From contig JBAOID010000007.1 in assembly GCA_037045435.1 (NCBI GenBank), positions 1-15,848 on the forward strand: a DNA stretch of 15,848 nt. The letters run 5' to 3'. The first letter of the stretch is position 1. Every line of letters starts with the position of its first letter. Both the position numbers and the translations under genes were made by a program. The notes under the pieces were generated by a model that was not told where the DNA came from, did not search any database, and saw only the letters and a program-made list of their open reading frames with translations. This stretch comes from CBDUEF01 sp018063485. Its GTDB lineage: Bacteria; Pseudomonadota; Alphaproteobacteria; Rhodobacterales; Rhodobacteraceae. This document shows positions 1 to 7,353 of the stretch, one piece after another.

Positions 1-74
1 GCAAGGCAATCCCCCAGCAGCAGGCGCTGGTTGCCGATGCGCTCTTCGCGGATGATCGCTCCACCACCTCCCAC
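1..74 (-). CDS. Possible start of a DNA methyltransferase, partial
   Basis: In the frame +1 to the winged-helix gene, the last 50 bases before the window edge encode IIREERIGNQRLLLGDCL. This resembles the N-terminus of phage DNA adenine/cytosine-N4 methyltransferases, which often begin with a short strand followed by LxxGDC. No ATG is present. The first in-frame candidate is GTG at 74. A single c-to-t change in gagcgatc would create a GTGA stop/start overlap like those used elsewhere in the window, but that is speculation. The catalytic motif and most of the protein lie outside the window, so the call rests on about 18 residues. Confidence 0.25.
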   Translation of the reverse strand, partial: MGGGGAIIREERIGNQRLLLGDCL

Positions 75-436
75 ACATTGACGCCCTTGACCTTGCGCGG
101 CGTTACCTTGCCTTCGGCCTTCAGGATGACGAGGTGCCGGTTGATAAGCTGGCGGGTGCGGTTGAGGGCATAGGCCACGTCGTGGCAGGTCATGGGCTGT
201 GTGAGGACCTGCATGATGTCGTCGCGGGTTGCGATGCCCTTGGCGACGTTCGGGTTGCTCTGGTCACTCCGCGGCACATACTTGCGCATCGTGGGCGGCT
301 GGCCTTGCTCCAGCCGTGCGAGTTCTTGCATGGAGGACACCCGCCCGAAGCGTGCGATCAGCTTTTCGCGGTAGGTGCTGGACAGGGGCTTGGGCGGCAT
401 CACTGGGCGGATGCAGACGGTGTGGTAGGTGATCAT
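1..436 (-). CDS. Winged-helix DNA-binding protein, C-terminus cut by window edge
   Basis: This minus-strand frame opens at ATG 436 (MITYHTVCIRPV) and stays open to base 1, giving at least 145 residues. A strong Shine-Dalgarno, GGGAGGAG, lies about 8 nt upstream of the ATG and supports this start. Residues about 80-130 read like a winged helix-turn-helix: TRDDIMQVL, then CHDVAYALNRTRQLINRHL, then a wing-like KVTPRKVKGVNVWEVV. I infer DNA binding, possibly as an origin-binding or regulatory factor, because it lies directly downstream of the repeat-rich gap at 437-862. After VWEVVE the frame becomes Ser/Ala/Cys-rich and less protein-like, while the +1 frame looks better. The true stop may therefore lie near base 60, or a base may be wrong there. 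No family name can be given with confidence. Confidence 0.62.
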   Translation of the reverse strand, partial: MITYHTVCIRPVMPPKPLSSTYREKLIARFGRVSSMQELARLEQGQPPTMRKYVPRSDQSNPNVAKGIATRDDIMQVLTQPMTCHDVAYALNRTRQLINRHLVILKAEGKVTPRKVKGVNVWEVVERSSAKSASATSACCWGIAL

Positions 437-862
437 AGCAGTTGCTCCTCCCGTCTCCCTGGTGAAAGGCGCGCGGCTGTGGAGGGGAGGAACTCCACGG
501 GCTGCCGCCCTGCCGCGCTTGGGGATAGTGGCATGGGGTGCCTTGCAAAAGCAACTGCCACCTAACTGACATTCTGGGGCTACCGCCAAGATGCTGACAC
601 TTTTGGGCTGTGGAAGATTGTGGAAGATTGAGAGTAGTTAAGATATTGATATATAGTATATTCTTCTAATCATCTTCATCTTCCACATCTTCTATATGCT
701 CTATTTCTCTATTTCCTACCCCCTTATAGGGTCCTCTGGGTGTCTATATCTGTATCTATATAGGTGGAAGATGTGGAAGATGTGGAAGATGTGCTTTTCA
801 CAAGCAATATCAAACACTTAATCTTCTTTTTCCGTGTGGAAGATATGTGGAAGATGGCCGGA
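437..862. other. AT-rich intergenic region with repeats; candidate origin or control region
   Basis: No convincing gene lies in these 426 bases between the stop of the DUF3987-type gene (863) and the winged-helix start (436). The centre (about 629-765) is markedly AT-rich against GC-rich neighbours, with runs such as gatattgatatatagtata. It also contains a small inverted repeat, CTATAT (744-749) with ATATAG (758-763). The flanks carry clustered GTGGAAGAT repeats. Iteron-like repeats beside an easily melted segment, between a primase-like gene and a DNA-binding gene, is the arrangement expected of a phage or plasmid origin. That function is inference. No clear sigma70 promoter was found for the downstream gene. 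Confidence 0.5.
609..855. repeat. Iteron-like GTGGAAGAT repeats
   Basis: Two tandem copies with a 10-bp period (TGTGGAAGAT) lie at 609-628. Three exact head-to-tail 9-bp copies lie at 764-790. Two more copies lie at 836-844 and 847-855, the last running into the final codons of the DUF3987-type gene region. One inverted copy, ATCTTCCAC, is at 678-686, flanked by partial CATCTTC copies. This makes seven direct copies and one inverted copy inside 250 bp, with the AT-rich segment between the first two groups. They may be binding sites for the neighbouring winged-helix protein or for an initiator. Confidence 0.72.
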
Positions 863-2386
863 TCAGACCTGCGCAGGCCGCCATTTGCAAATTTGCAAAC
901 CTTTATAGGTCCGTTTCGAGACTAATTTGCAAACTAGGCCCTGCCGCTCCATTTTGGTCAGAAGTTCGTCGGCCTTGGCCCCGGAAATGTGCATCCTGTC
1001 GGCCAGGACTGCGCTTGTCGTTCCGTTGTCCGGGTCCATGAAGTTCAGAATCCGGGCCGCCATGGCATCCTCGGGGCGGGCCTTGGCGTTGTCATTGGCG
1101 AAGACCAGCTTGATCTTGGCGTCCAGTTCTGCCCGCACATAGGCGAAGGCCCAGCGCACATGATCGGCGGTTCTGACGCCTGTCGGGATGGCCAGGATAA
1201 AGCTGACCTTGGCAATCATTTCATAGCTGCGCCGGATCAGCGCCACCGATGCCTCGCCCGTGTGCTGCTCCATTTCGTCGGCATAGGAATGCAGCCACCG
1301 GGAAATCTGGCCCATCATCTTGGCCGCGTCCTCCGTGGTCTCGACCACATCGCGCGACCCGGCAAACTCCACCCGGCCAGACTGCCCGTCAAACATGCTG
1401 AAGGACCCGCCGCTGAAAAGCTGGGTCAGCCGCATGGCGATATGCGTGGGCAACGGACGCTTCTTGAAGCCTTCACGAGCCTCCGGGTTATAATCCCGTT
1501 CAAGGATGATCAGTGACCGCCCCACGAAGCCCTGCGTGGCTGTTTCGCCGTCCATGATGCCGTCGAAGGTGCCGGGCGTTGTGTAGCCCACCAGCGACAG
1601 GAAGGGCCGTTCCAGCCCGTCATCCACCATCTTGACCATACGGGCCAAGTGGTCACGCTTGTCTTGTGGTGCACCCTCATCCTCGGCCTTGGCCAGCATG
1701 GCCCCGAACTTGGCGCGCAACTCGCGCTTGGTGTCGCCGCCAAGAATCAGCCGCGCCCCGGCCTTGGAATAAGCCGACATGATGGCCCCGAATACGCCTT
1801 CCAGATAGGCCGCGCCGCCGCGCTTTTGGGCATTGCGGACCTTGCCCAGAAAGATGCCGATCTCGTCCACAATGTAATAGGCCGCCTGATGCTCGATCAG
1901 GTTGCGCATGATTTCCTGCTCCGACTTGATCCCCCCCTGCATGGCAAGGTGAACTCCAGCGGCCACATGCAAATCAGCCATGGCCTGTTGAACCGCTTCC
2001 TTGCCGGTGGCAGACGCGGCCACGCAAAACGCCAGCATGTTGGCCGTGACCCCATCAAGCGCGTCCTCATGGCGCAACCCGCCGATGTTCCCAACCGTGA
2101 CGATGGCACTGGCCACGGCCAAGCGACGGCGGGGATAACGGCACTGGCTGTCGATCCAGGCGGCCACGTCGCCGACAAAGCCGGGGGGGCTTAGAAGGTC
2201 GATCCCGTCCAGCGGGAAAGGCGGCGGCAAGGGGCCATCCTGCGCCGGGGCTTCCGGGGTGGACGGGGCAAAGTCTGCCGCGCTGAAATCGTCATCGCTG
2301 TATTGGCCGAAGCGATAGCCCGCGTCGAAATCCGCAAAATCATCATTGGCGCGCGCCGAAGCGCTGGTTCCGTCTTCCGGTGTCAT
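863..2386 (-). CDS. DUF3987-type primase/helicase-like ATPase
   Basis: This is a large phage replication protein of about 507 aa. A low-complexity acidic and Pro-rich N-terminus (about residues 1-60) precedes a P-loop-like segment, CVAASATGKEA (about 121-131). A Walker B-like YYIVDEIGIF follows at about 170-179. LSLVGYTTPGTFDGIM and GRSLIILERD lie downstream, an arrangement I associate with DUF3987 proteins. The C-terminus (ILNFMDPDNGTTSAVLADRM to KMERQGLV) looks like a winged helix. No primase zinc or TOPRIM motif was recognised, so priming activity is not shown. I chose ATG 2386 because it overlaps the preceding stop as ATGA. ATG 2401 is an alternative with AAGGA directly adjacent, and neither has an ideal ribosome site. 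The frame is intact throughout. Confidence 0.8.
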   Translation of the reverse strand: MTPEDGTSASARANDDFADFDAGYRFGQYSDDDFSAADFAPSTPEAPAQDGPLPPPFPLDGIDLLSPPGFVGDVAAWIDSQCRYPRRRLAVASAIVTVGNIGGLRHEDALDGVTANMLAFCVAASATGKEAVQQAMADLHVAAGVHLAMQGGIKSEQEIMRNLIEHQAAYYIVDEIGIFLGKVRNAQKRGGAAYLEGVFGAIMSAYSKAGARLILGGDTKRELRAKFGAMLAKAEDEGAPQDKRDHLARMVKMVDDGLERPFLSLVGYTTPGTFDGIMDGETATQGFVGRSLIILERDYNPEAREGFKKRPLPTHIAMRLTQLFSGGSFSMFDGQSGRVEFAGSRDVVETTEDAAKMMGQISRWLHSYADEMEQHTGEASVALIRRSYEMIAKVSFILAIPTGVRTADHVRWAFAYVRAELDAKIKLVFANDNAKARPEDAMAARILNFMDPDNGTTSAVLADRMHISGAKADELLTKMERQGLVCKLVSKRTYKGLQICKWRPAQV

Positions 2387-2775
2387 TGCTTGGTGATCCA
2401 TTCCTTGAAGGCTTGCCGCTCCGCCGGGGACATGCGCCCCCACAAAGCCGCGACAAGCCGCTTGATCTGCCGGGATGCGAATGGCGCAGGCGCAAGACGG
2501 TCCATCGCTGCAAGGGCGAAGGCCTCAAGCTCTGGCGGCGTGGCTGTCTCAGCCCAGAACCTTGCATCTTCGCGGCTGGCTGTTTCGGTCAGGGCGACAT
2601 AAGGCATCCCTGCGGCATGGACCTGCAGCCAGTCATATGCAGCCCAGGCCGCACCTTCCGGGGACACGGTGGCGCAGGCGTTGAGGTAAGCGATGCCACG
2701 CTCCGTAGCGGCCCCCATGCGTTCTTGCCGATAGTCCGGGCCGGGGGCCGGGAAGTCGGGGTCATCCATTTTCAC
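2383..2775 (-). CDS. Hypothetical protein, 130 aa
   Basis: The family is not recognised. The protein is soluble and Ala-rich with Trp residues (WAAYDWLQ, RFWAETAT) and ends in LWGRMSPAERQAFKEWITKQ. That tail resembles a short helical segment seen at the C-terminus of some phage replication accessory proteins, but no function can be assigned. It sits between the small ribbon-helix-helix gene and the DUF3987-type gene, with coupled overlaps at both ends: GTG 2775 precedes the upstream stop at 2764-2762, and its TGA overlaps ATG 2386. ATG 2769 is the alternative start. The overlaps suggest one transcript and translational coupling. Confidence 0.72.
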   Translation of the reverse strand: MKMDDPDFPAPGPDYRQERMGAATERGIAYLNACATVSPEGAAWAAYDWLQVHAAGMPYVALTETASREDARFWAETATPPELEAFALAAMDRLAPAPFASRQIKRLVAALWGRMSPAERQAFKEWITKQ

Positions 2776-2893
2776 GGGCCATTTTCAAGGCCGCAAGGCG
2801 CATGAAAGTAGCCAAAGGCAGGCGCATGATGGTCGCAGCCGCCTTGATTTCTGCCCGATCTTCATCGGTCAACCTGATCTTTATCGCAGACAT
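2762..2893 (-). CDS. Small ribbon-helix-helix-like protein, 43 aa
   Basis: The protein begins MSAIKIRLTDEDRAEIKAAA and continues IMRLPLATFMRLAALKMAR. One beta-strand-like stretch (IKIRLT) followed by two amphipathic helices is the pattern of ribbon-helix-helix DNA-binding proteins, such as Arc/CopG-like repressors and plasmid mobilisation accessory proteins. ATG 2893 is chosen over upstream in-frame starts because AAGGA lies about 9 nt upstream and the extension to 2950 covers the promoter. It is the first gene of the leftward cluster, directly behind a promoter with palindromes. I infer an autoregulator of the divergent control region. The family call rests on pattern only. Confidence 0.62.
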   Translation of the reverse strand: MSAIKIRLTDEDRAEIKAAATIMRLPLATFMRLAALKMARENG

Positions 2894-2910
2894 TCTTGGG
2901 GGTCCTTTGG

Positions 2911-2950
2911 GGGTCATTTTGACCCTTGCACCATACCGCGCCCTGTGCAA
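2911..2950. promoter_or_regulatory. Two adjacent palindromes, candidate operators
   Basis: GGGTCA-TTT-TGACCC is at 2911-2925, over the expected transcription start and leader. TTGCAC-N13-GTGCAA is at 2926-2950, with its halves touching the -10 and -35 elements of the leftward promoter. A direct repeat of GGGGTC (near 2899 and 2911) lies beside them. Positions over a divergent promoter are typical of repressor operators. The binding protein, possibly the adjacent ribbon-helix-helix product, is inferred. Confidence 0.5.
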
Positions 2951-2957
2951 TAGTCAA
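2930..2957 (-). promoter_or_regulatory. Sigma70-type promoter for the leftward cluster
   Basis: On the minus strand TTGACT (2957-2952) is followed after 16 nt by TATGGT (2935-2930). Transcription would start near 2923 and enter the ribbon-helix-helix gene at 2893. A weak opposite-direction candidate, TTGCAC-N17-AATAGT (2926-2954), overlaps it and could serve the rightward operon. Confidence 0.55.
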
Positions 2958-3007
2958 TAGGCCGGATCAGGAAGCGGGACCGGCCCCGCATGGCCAAGGA
3001 GCCGAAT

Positions 3008-3187
3008 ATGGAACTCACCGTAACGGTGGACGGGAACATGCTTTCCGTCTCGTATCACAACGGGAACGTTGTGTTTTACTGGCGCGACAGTGGCAACTGT
3101 GACGTTGCTGAAGTCGCCCTGACACTCACACAAGCAAAGGCGCTGGGGCTTGGGTTCATTGCCTGCGCTGAGGAGGATGAACAATGA
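3008..3187 (+). CDS. Hypothetical protein, 59 aa, first gene of the recombination operon
   Basis: The sequence begins MELTVTVDGNMLSVSYHNGN and ends LGFIACAEEDEQ. No family is recognised. The first half looks like a beta-hairpin and the end is acidic. ATG 3008 is preferred to ATG 2990 because AAGGAG (2996-3001) stands 6 nt before it. Its TGA overlaps the ATG of the ATPase gene (ATGA at 3184-3187), so translation is probably coupled. This gene is absent from the inverted right arm. There the same ribosome site (with one extra GAG) leads straight into the ATPase start, so the gene is probably an optional insertion in this phage lineage. Confidence 0.65.
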   Translation: MELTVTVDGNMLSVSYHNGNVVFYWRDSGNCDVAEVALTLTQAKALGLGFIACAEEDEQ

Positions 3188-4015
3188 GCCTTATTGCCAC
3201 GGCGGCAAAGCCCGCCGACAGGCCTGTGCTTATCACCCTTTGCGGTGATAGCGGCATGGGCAAAACCAGCCTTGCAGCGTCGTTTCCCAAGCCCATCTTC
3301 ATCCGGGCTGAAGACGGAATGCAGGCTATCCCAGCGAACAACCGCCCCGACGCATTCCCGCTTGCTGTCCAACGCCAAGGACCTCTGGGCGCAGCTGGGC
3401 GCGGTAATCCACGAGCCGCACGACTACCAAACCCTTGTGATCGACAGCGTGACCGCCTTGGAGCGCCTGTTCGTGGCCGAGGTGCTGGAACAGGACCCCA
3501 AGGCCAAGTCGATCAACCAAGCCCTTGGGGGCTATGGCGCGGGCGTGGCAGCGGTTGCTGCGATGCACGCCAGGGTCCGCAAGGGCGCGGGGCTGGCCAA
3601 TGAAAAGCGCGGGATGCATGTGGTTTTCGTGGCTCATGCCGATGTTGAGACCATGCGCCTGCCCGATGCCGACGACTACATGCGGTATTCGCTGCGCCTG
3701 CCGCCGAAGTCGATGCCGCCTTACGTCGATGATGTGGACGTGGTGGGCTTCCTGCGGCTGGTGACGTTTACCAAGGGCGACGACGGCGAACGCAAGAAGG
3801 CGATCAGCACGGGCGACCGGGAACTGGTCTGCCATGCGGTGGCGTCCAATATCAGCAAGAACCGCTACGGCCTGACCGAAGCCCTGCCATTTGCGGCTGG
3901 GGAAAACCCGCTCTTTGCCGTCATCCCGGCGCTGGCGGGAAAGCACATGAAACAAGCAACCGCCAAGGCAAACAGCATGACGCCTGCCGATGGCTCTGAT
4001 GGGAGTGCACAATAA
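3184..4015 (+). CDS. Sak4-like/AAA_24 phage nucleotide-binding protein, frameshifted
   Basis: This is a RecA-core-like phage ATPase, likely a single-strand annealing recombinase of the Sak4 group. That role is inferred from family and neighbours. The N-terminus MSLIATAAKPADRP leads to Walker A GDSGMGKTS (about residues 22-30) and PIFIRAEDG. Walker B-like TLVIDSVTALERLFV, INQALGGYGAGVAAV, MHVVFVAHAD, DDYMRYSLRLP and VDDVDVVGFLRL follow. The C-terminus holds NISKNRYGLTEALPF and NPLFAVIPAL. The reading frame shifts once near 3361 (after NRPDAFPL), apparently by one extra base. The right-arm allele differs in this stretch, so the frameshift is probably a sequence error. With it repaired the protein is about 276 aa. 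It is coupled to the 59-aa gene upstream, and TAATG joins it to the SSB-like gene downstream. Confidence 0.82.
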
Positions 4016-4599
4016 TGGGTTTCTGGAACCTGAGCGACGGCGAAGATGCCGCAAAGACCGGCGCGGAATACGAGATTCCCGGCGGCAATATGGACCCTAT
4101 CCCGGCGGGATCGTCGGTGTTGGCCATGATCGACGAGGCCAAGTGGGACCACACCCAGAACGATGCCGAGGAATACATTTCCCTGCGCTGGACCGTGCTG
4201 GCCCCGGAGGAATACAAGAACCGGAAGGTGTTCCACAAGCTTTGGGTGACGGATCACGATCCGAACGCCAAGGACCATGCCAAAGCCGTTGCCAAGACTG
4301 ACAAGGCCCGGAAGATGCTGGCAGCTATCGACGCCAACGCCGGAGGCAGGCTGACCGCCAAGGACGCGCGTCCGACCGATGATGATCTGGCGCGGGCACT
4401 GCAGGATCGTCCTATGGTCATCACGCTGATGGTCTGGGAAAGCAACACCGGGGGCGGGGGCGGAAACTGGGTTTCGGCAGTCGCGCCGAAAAACAAGACC
4501 CTGAAGATTGGCGACAAGGCCCCGGCGAAGAAGTCGGGTGGCAACCCGCTCGATTTCAACCGGCGCGGCCCGGAAGTGGACGACGAGATTCCGTTCTAA
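4015..4599 (+). CDS. SSB-like DUF669-type single-strand DNA-binding protein
   Basis: The 194-aa protein begins MGFWNLSDGEDAAKTG and contains DEAKWDHTQNDAEEYISLRW and EYKNRKVFHKLWV. This beta-rich pattern is one I associate with phage DUF669 proteins, proposed single-strand DNA-binding proteins. A Gly-rich linker (GGGGGNW) and a basic segment (KNKTLKIGDKAPAKK) precede the acidic tip PEVDDEIPF. The last six residues, DDEIPF, differ by one residue from the DDDIPF tip that bacterial SSB uses to recruit partner proteins, which is strong support for an SSB role. Its position between a Sak4-like ATPase and a YqaJ nuclease fits recombination modules in which Sak4 works with its cognate SSB. The frame is intact and the start is fixed by TAATG. 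Confidence 0.8.
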   Translation: MGFWNLSDGEDAAKTGAEYEIPGGNMDPIPAGSSVLAMIDEAKWDHTQNDAEEYISLRWTVLAPEEYKNRKVFHKLWVTDHDPNAKDHAKAVAKTDKARKMLAAIDANAGGRLTAKDARPTDDDLARALQDRPMVITLMVWESNTGGGGGNWVSAVAPKNKTLKIGDKAPAKKSGGNPLDFNRRGPEVDDEIPF

Positions 4600-4667
4600 T
4601 CGGACGGAAGCCCCGGCCCGCCAAGGTGGGCACCGATTAGACCTGAGTATTCAGGCGGTGGGCCGGG
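4596..4667. repeat. Nested inverted repeats between the SSB-like and exonuclease genes
   Basis: CTAATCGG (4596-4603, including the SSB-like stop) pairs with CCGATTAG (4633-4640). CCCGGCCCGCC (4612-4622) can pair with GGTGGGCCGGG (4657-4667, one G-T). CCTGA-gtat-TCAGG forms a short hairpin at 4642-4655. GCCCGCC-aa-GGTGGGC (4616-4631) offers an alternative local stem. There is no T-run, so it is not a simple terminator. This is the only sizeable non-coding gap in an otherwise overlapping operon. Confidence 0.6.
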
Positions 4668-4692
4668 ATCATATCTTAGCATAGAGGGCACA

Positions 4693-5547
4693 ATGGAACA
4701 ACGCAGCGAAGAATGGTTTGCGGAGCGCAAAGGCCGCGTGACCGCAAGCATGGTGGGGGCCATTCTTGGCCTGTCGCCGAACCTGTCACGGGCCGGGGCA
4801 ATGCGTCGGATGGTGCGCGACGCCCATGGCGCGGAACCAGAGTTTTTCGGAAACATCGCCACGCAATACGGCGAACGGAACGAAGACGGCGCGGTGGACA
4901 GAATACTACTTGGAGACCGGGAACCGCGTGGCCAAGGTTGGCTTTGTGACCAAGGAAGATTGGGCCGGGTGCAGCCCGGACGGCCTCATCAATGACGGAT
5001 GGCGGTTTGGAGGCCAAGTGCCCCTTTGGCAAGCGCAAGGAAGGCGAGTTGATAGCCTCTGGAGGATCAGCCGCACTATTATGCGCAGGTGCAGTTTTCG
5101 CTATGGGTGACGGGGCGGAAGTTCTGGCACTTCTACCAGTGGACAGCGCACCAGACCAAGCTGGAATGCGTCTTGCCGGATCAGGCTTGGCTGGACGACA
5201 ACCTGCCGAAGCTGCGACAGTTCCATGCCGAGTTTCTGGCAGAGAACCCAGCCCCGCACCTTGAAGCCAAGCGGATCGAAGTGGACACGCTGGAAGCCGC
5301 CAGGATCGTTGCGGAATATGACCAGATCGCCGAGGCCATTGAAAATGCCGAGGCGCGCAAGAAGGAACTTCTGGCGGAAATGGTGCGGCTGTCCGGCGAC
5401 CGTGACGCGGTATTCGCTGGCCGGAACCTGACCAAGATCAGCAAGGCCGGGGCGGTGTCCTATGCCAAGGCTGTCGCCGAATTGCTGCCCGGTGCAGACC
5501 TTGAAAAATGGCGCGGGAAGCCCTCGACCTATTGGGTCCTCAAGTGA
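4693..5547 (+). CDS. YqaJ-type viral recombinase/exonuclease, three frameshifts
   Basis: This is a lambda-exonuclease-like nuclease of the YqaJ family, expected to resect double-stranded ends for the annealing ATPase. It begins MEQRSEEWFAERKGRVTAS, followed by YGERNEDGAV, the catalytic-type GCSPDGLI and LEAKCPFG (the D and E-x-K of the PD-(D/E)XK fold), and DQPHYYAQVQF. The C-terminal half (about 170-284) is helical and charged and ends PSTYWVLK. The coding frame moves 1 to 2 to 0 and back to 1 through three apparent single-base insertions: A4900, one G near 4997 and T5053. The right arm lacks the first and third insertions, so they are best read as sequence errors. Repaired length is about 284 aa. 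A GAGGG motif lies 4-5 nt before the ATG. Confidence 0.82.
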
Positions 5548-7353
5548 CACTGCGGCCCTATCAGCAAGCCGCTGTGGACGCGGCTGTGGACTGGATGCGC
5601 AAGAGCCTTGCCCCGGCCTGCATTGAAGCCGCGACAGGGGCAGGAAAGTCACACATGATTGCCGAGATCGCGCGGCTGATCCATGCACAGACCGGCAAGC
5701 GTGTCCTTTGCCTTGCGCCCAGCGCCGAACTGGTGGTGCAGAACCACGGCAAGTATCTTGCCAGTGGGCACCGGGCCAGCATGTTCTCGGCAAGCGCCGG
5801 AGCCAAGGAGTTGCGCTATTCGGTGGTCTTCGGATCACCCCTGACCGTCAAGAACCGGATCAGCGCATTCAAGCGCGCCGGGAATGATGGCTATGCGCTG
5901 GTGGTCATTGATGAAGCCCATGGCATTACCCCAACCGTGCAGGGCATCATTGCCGAAATGCGGGAAGCCAACTCCAACCTGCGGGTGCTGGGGCTGACGG
6001 CGACGCCTTATCGGCTGGGGTCGGGCTGGATTTTCAGGGAAGGGCCAGAGGGGAGGGTAAATGGCGAAGACACAGCCCGCGACCCCTACTTTGCCAAGTG
6101 CGTCTATAAGGTCGGCGCGCGAGAACTGATCGACCAGGGCTTTCTGACCAAGCCGGTGATCGGGGAAATCAACGCCACGGGATATGACACCGCAGGGTTG
6201 GCCCTGAACAGCCGGGGGCAATTCGATGCCGAGGCTGTTGATCGCGCCTACCACGGCCACGGGCGCAAGACAGCGGCTATCGTCGCGGACGTGGTAGCCC
6301 AGGCAGCCGCAACGCCAAGGTGTGATGTTCTTTGCCGCCACGGTGCAGCATGCGCGGGAAGTGCTGGCAAGCCTGCCGCCACAGCTTTCAGCCATCGTCA
6401 CCGCCGAGACGCCAAAGGGCGAGCGCGACAGTTTGATTCGGCGTTTCAAGGCGCGCGACCTCAAGTATATGGTCAACGTATCGGTTCTGACCGTGGGCTT
6501 TGATGCGCCGCATGTGGACCTGATCGCCATCCTGCGAAAGACCGAAAGCGTCGGCCTGCTACAGCAGATCATCGGACGCGGACTGCGAACCAGCCCCGGC
6601 AAGACGGATTGCCTTGTTTTGGACTACACCAGCAACCTGGATGACCATTGCCCAGACGGTGATCTGTTCGCGCCCGTGGTGAAGGCTGGCAAAGGCCCCG
6701 GCGAAGGTGGATCAATCCCGGCGTGCTGCCCCACCTGCGGCTATGACAACGCCTTCACGGCAAGCCCGCAATATCTGACGTTCCAGTATGACAAGGCGGG
6801 CTATGCGCTGGACCTGGACGGCCAGCAGGTCATGTCGGAATGGGGGCCCATCCCGGTGCATCTGGGGCGACGCTGCATGGGCTTGGTGCAGTCAGGACGG
6901 CGCGGGGAATATGAACGCTGCGACTATCGCTGGACCAGCAAAGAATGCCCGCATTGCCTTGAGCCAAACGACATTGCCGCCCGCTATTGCAACTCATGCC
7001 GGGGCGAGATCGTTGACCCGAATGACAAGCTGAAAGCCGACTTCAAGGCGTTCAAGAAAGACCCGACGCAATGGCAGACGGATCAGGTCATAAGCATGAC
7101 TGCCAAGGAAGGCGTGAGCGCCAAGGGGAACAAAACGTTAAAGGTTGAATGGGTTACGCCATTTCGGCAGTTCACAACGTGGTTCATGCCGGAAGCCAGA
7201 TACCAGCGCGCGCTTGATCAGTTCAATATGTGGATATCCGCAACGGAAGATGAGACGGCGCTTCCCGCAACCGTCACTTATCGCAAAGACCCCGCCACCA
7301 ACTTCTTTGAAATCCGCGCCTATAACCGTGAGCCAGACCATGCGCCTGAATGA
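5544..7353 (+). CDS. DEAH-box superfamily 2 helicase with zinc motifs, one frameshift
   Basis: GTG 5544 overlaps the exonuclease stop (GTGA). The protein begins (V)TLRPYQQAAVDAAVDWM. Motifs are Walker A ATGAGKS (30-36), DEAH (123-126), TATPYR (152-157) and, in the second RecA domain, LTVGFDAP and QIIGRGLRTSPGKTDCLVLDY-type motif VI. Two Cys-rich segments follow: CPTCGYDN, and CPHC with YCNSC about 15 residues later, probably zinc-binding. The C-terminal region (TLKVEWVTPFRQF to FFEIRAYNRE) is of unknown fold. The frame changes near 6306-6320, best explained by loss of two bases from GG and CC doublets. Repaired length is about 603 aa. Likely role is DNA unwinding or branch processing in phage replication or recombination. 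Confidence 0.87.

Noticed and set aside
134..565. A 143-aa plus-strand open frame opposite the winged-helix gene
   Set aside because: The minus-strand frame has a strong ribosome site and HTH-like sequence. The plus frame is Gly/His/Arg-rich, has no family resemblance and is a shadow of GC-rich coding.
264..572. A 102-aa minus-strand open frame starting at 572
   Set aside because: It overlaps the winged-helix gene in another frame and has a Pro/Arg/Ser/His-rich composition typical of out-of-frame translation.
609..855. A CRISPR array
   Set aside because: The repeats are only 9-10 bp, partly in direct tandem without spacers of uniform length, and no cas gene is nearby.
1649..2194. A 181-aa plus-strand frame inside the DUF3987-type gene
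   Set aside because: It is antisense to an intact, motif-bearing gene and has no start context or recognisable motif.
5101..5838. A 245-aa minus-strand frame across the exonuclease/helicase junction
   Set aside because: It is the complement of two genes with clear catalytic motifs, and its composition is non-protein-like.
5835..6602. A 255-aa minus-strand frame inside the helicase gene
   Set aside because: It is a shadow of the helicase. The plus strand carries DEAH, TATPYR and motif VI in order.
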